Shown here: positions 6,181 to 7,320 of the stretch, in pieces
Layout: the number at the start of each line of letters is the position of its first letter
Position numbering within the stretch: the first letter of the stretch is position 1
DNA from: Desulfovibrionaceae bacterium
GTDB taxonomy: Bacteria > Desulfobacterota > Desulfovibrionia > Desulfovibrionales > Desulfovibrionaceae
Direction: 5' to 3'
NCBI GenBank assembly: GCA_030539415.1
Contig: JAUNSE010000097.1
Location: 1-7,320, forward strand
Length of the DNA: 7,320 nucleotides
Program-made: the position numbers and the translations under genes
The notes under the pieces: model-generated
Database searches by the model: none
What the model was told of the DNA's origin: nothing
The model's input: only the letters and a program-made list of their open reading frames with translations

Positions 6181-6947
6181 CGTCCGGCCGGATCTGGCAG
6201 AGGCGTTCTTTGCAGCACTTCCAGACCGGCTTCGTCGGTGAAGGCAAAGCACAGGGGGGTGACTGTCACATAGCCTTCGCCGAGCAGGGCCTTGTCCGAG
6301 CCGGGGTTGACGTCCTTCGCGGGCACCTCGCCCACAAGCCACCAGTAGCGGGCTCCGCGGGGGTCGCGGCGCTCCAGGTAGGAGTTCTTCCAGACGGCCG
6401 TGGTCTGAGGGCAGACGCGCACGCCCCGGCTTTCGGCCAGCGGGCCTCTGGGGTAGTTCACGTTGATGACTCTTCGCCTGGGCATGCTCGCCCAGTCCAG
6501 GGTTTCGGCAAGAGCGACGGCATGCCGCGCCTTGCCGAGCAGGTCGACGGGATCGTCCTCGTCATCGGAGACGGCCATGCTGGCCAGATCTTCGTGGCAG
6601 GCTTCGGTGGCCGCGCCGACCGTGCCCGAGTAGAGAATGTCGGGTCCCACGTTGGGACCGGCATTGATGCCGCTCATGACCAGGTCCGGAGGCTCGGGCA
6701 GCAGATTGCCGAGGGCAAGCTTGACGCAGTCCGTGGGAGTGCCGTAGACGCCCAGGCCCTGAAAGCCCGGCTGGCTGAAGCGCACGGCCTGCAGAGGCTT
6801 GTACACCGTCAGCGAATGGCCGACGCCGGACTGCTGCTGCATGGGGGCCACGACGGTGACGTCGTGCCCGCGCTCGCACAGAGCCGTGTACAGGGCCATG
6901 AGTCCTCTGGCATGAATGCCGTCATCGTTGGTGAGCAGAACTTTCAT
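6177..6947 (-). CDS. surE: 5'/3'-nucleotidase SurE (stationary-phase survival protein)
   Basis: SurE is a metal-dependent phosphatase acting on nucleoside 5'- and 3'-monophosphates, and in some bacteria on short polyphosphate. It is cytoplasmic and linked to stationary-phase and stress survival. The 256 residues match the normal family length. The metal site is complete: LTNDDG at 5-10 (Asp8, Asp9), Ser40 in QQSGVGHS, and Asn95 in SGINAGPNVG. YGTPTDCVKLAL at 68-79 and YSGTVGAATE at 106-115 are also typical. The open frame continues 106 codons upstream to 7265, but the family invariably begins MK-x-LLTNDDG, so the start is the ATG at 6947. Its Shine-Dalgarno is poor (GGTGG, complement of 6954-6958, six bases before ATG). 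The partner gene pcm, often beside surE elsewhere, is not in view. fba lies downstream beyond a terminator. Confidence 0.95.
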   Translation of the reverse strand: MKVLLTNDDGIHARGLMALYTALCERGHDVTVVAPMQQQSGVGHSLTVYKPLQAVRFSQPGFQGLGVYGTPTDCVKLALGNLLPEPPDLVMSGINAGPNVGPDILYSGTVGAATEACHEDLASMAVSDDEDDPVDLLGKARHAVALAETLDWASMPRRRVINVNYPRGPLAESRGVRVCPQTTAVWKNSYLERRDPRGARYWWLVGEVPAKDVNPGSDKALLGEGYVTVTPLCFAFTDEAGLEVLQRTPLPDPAGR

Positions 6948-7320
6948 GAAAGGCCACCGATAGGTTGCGGTTGAAGGGGGATGGCGGAACTGTTCCGAAC
7001 AGATGCACCTGCTTCTGGGATACCCCAGAAAAGGCCGGCTTTGCAAATGGAGGGAACGGACGGGGACAGGGAGACTGCCGCTCAGCCCGCAGATCCGAAT
7101 CGCGGACAGAATGGAAAGCGTTTTCAGCCTTAGGGCTGAGATGCCTTGTCTTTGACGGTTTTCCGTCCTCCGGCCGGCCTTCGCCGCCGCAGTGCGGCCT
7201 GCATGTCCTGCAGCCGGAAGAAGCCGAACCGGTCGTGGCGGAAAGTCTGCGCCGGGCATGCGCACCTTCTGCCGGCCGGCAGAGAAATCTGTTTGACTTT
7301 TCTTGAAAAAACAGTGAAAT
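6948..7320 (-). other. Upstream region of surE with several dyads; no convincing gene
   Basis: These 373 bases to the window edge hold no credible gene. Frames are open on both strands, but they are rich in Arg, Pro and Ser and lack recognisable motifs. Inverted repeats are frequent: overlapping dyads at 6985-6997 and 6990-7002, ttctggg/cccagaa (7013-7019 with 7024-7030), tcagcc/ggctga (7124-7129 with 7134-7139), gacgg/ccgtc (7154-7158 with 7163-7167) and a perfect 16-base palindrome (7268-7283). The last 35 bases are AT-rich. The region is likely the surE leader and/or promoter, and may include the start of a divergent unit to the right. Confidence 0.4.
7268..7283. repeat. Perfect 16-base palindrome
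   Basis: The bases at 7268-7283 (TCTGCCGG and its reverse complement, no spacer) form an exact dyad next to the AT-rich end of the window. With no loop it suits a dimeric DNA-binding protein better than an RNA hairpin. No T-run follows on the minus strand, and only scattered T residues follow on the plus strand. Confidence 0.45.

Noticed and set aside
5986..6248. Further TTTGCCT words on the minus strand (5986-5992 and 6242-6248)
   Set aside because: One lies inside the surE coding sequence, and the one before fba lacks a -10 at the right spacing, so the word alone is not taken as a promoter marker.
5913..6974. Long plus-strand open frame across the fba-surE gap and antisense to surE
   Set aside because: It crosses a promoter and terminator region and is antisense to an unambiguous surE. 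It has no recognisable domain.
7124..7150. GGCTGAGATG resembling part of a TPP riboswitch (thi box)
   Set aside because: The obligatory downstream CTGATCTGG...CCAGCG segment is missing and no thiamine gene is nearby. The match is part of a simple hairpin.
6948..7265. In-frame N-terminal extension of SurE of about 106 residues, with an AGAAGG before an ATG at 7259
   Set aside because: SurE proteins begin at MK-x-LLTNDDG. The extension is Arg/Pro/Ser-rich, uses many codons that are rare in the neighbouring genes, and shows no domain. It also overlaps the dyads described above.

Overview
The window looks like a stretch of a GC-rich proteobacterial chromosome. The two CBS-CBS-ACT proteins beginning MLILDWM, together with a compact SLC13-type anion transporter, a class II (type B) aldolase, RimO and SurE, fit a sulfate-reducing Desulfovibrionaceae (Desulfovibrio, Bilophila or Mailhella-like). 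That assignment is an inference from protein style and base composition. There is no rRNA or other marker to confirm it.

Layout, left to right. At 50-1408 (+) lies a 452-residue SLC13/DASS sodium:anion symporter with a strong Shine-Dalgarno. At 1586-2287 (+) and 2558-3250 (+) lie two tandem paralogues, each with two CBS domains followed by an ACT domain. They align without gaps at about 64% identity by hand count. Each is followed by its own hairpin terminator candidate, and the second has a long GC-rich leader. At 3492-4868 (+) is rimO, the ribosomal protein S12 methylthiotransferase. Converging on it from the right, on the minus strand, are fba (4994-5932) and surE (6177-6947). The rimO/fba gap holds a possible rimO terminator and a near-perfect 14-bp hairpin with a T-tract that ends fba transcription. 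surE ends in a terminator whose stem includes its own stop codon. The last 373 bases hold no convincing gene but several dyads upstream of surE.

How the genes work together: rimO, fba and surE are housekeeping genes (ribosome modification, glycolysis/gluconeogenesis, nucleotide and stress metabolism) and appear to be separate transcription units. The more interesting part is the left half, where an anion transporter is followed by two probable adenine-nucleotide and amino-acid sensing proteins. A link between transport and energy sensing is possible, but only adjacency supports it. I see no mobile element, CRISPR array, tRNA, rRNA, phage gene or toxin-antitoxin pair. Nothing here is clearly a new system. 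The best leads are the duplicated CBS-ACT pair, a promoter-like block repeated upstream of the second CBS gene and rimO, and the structured surE leader.
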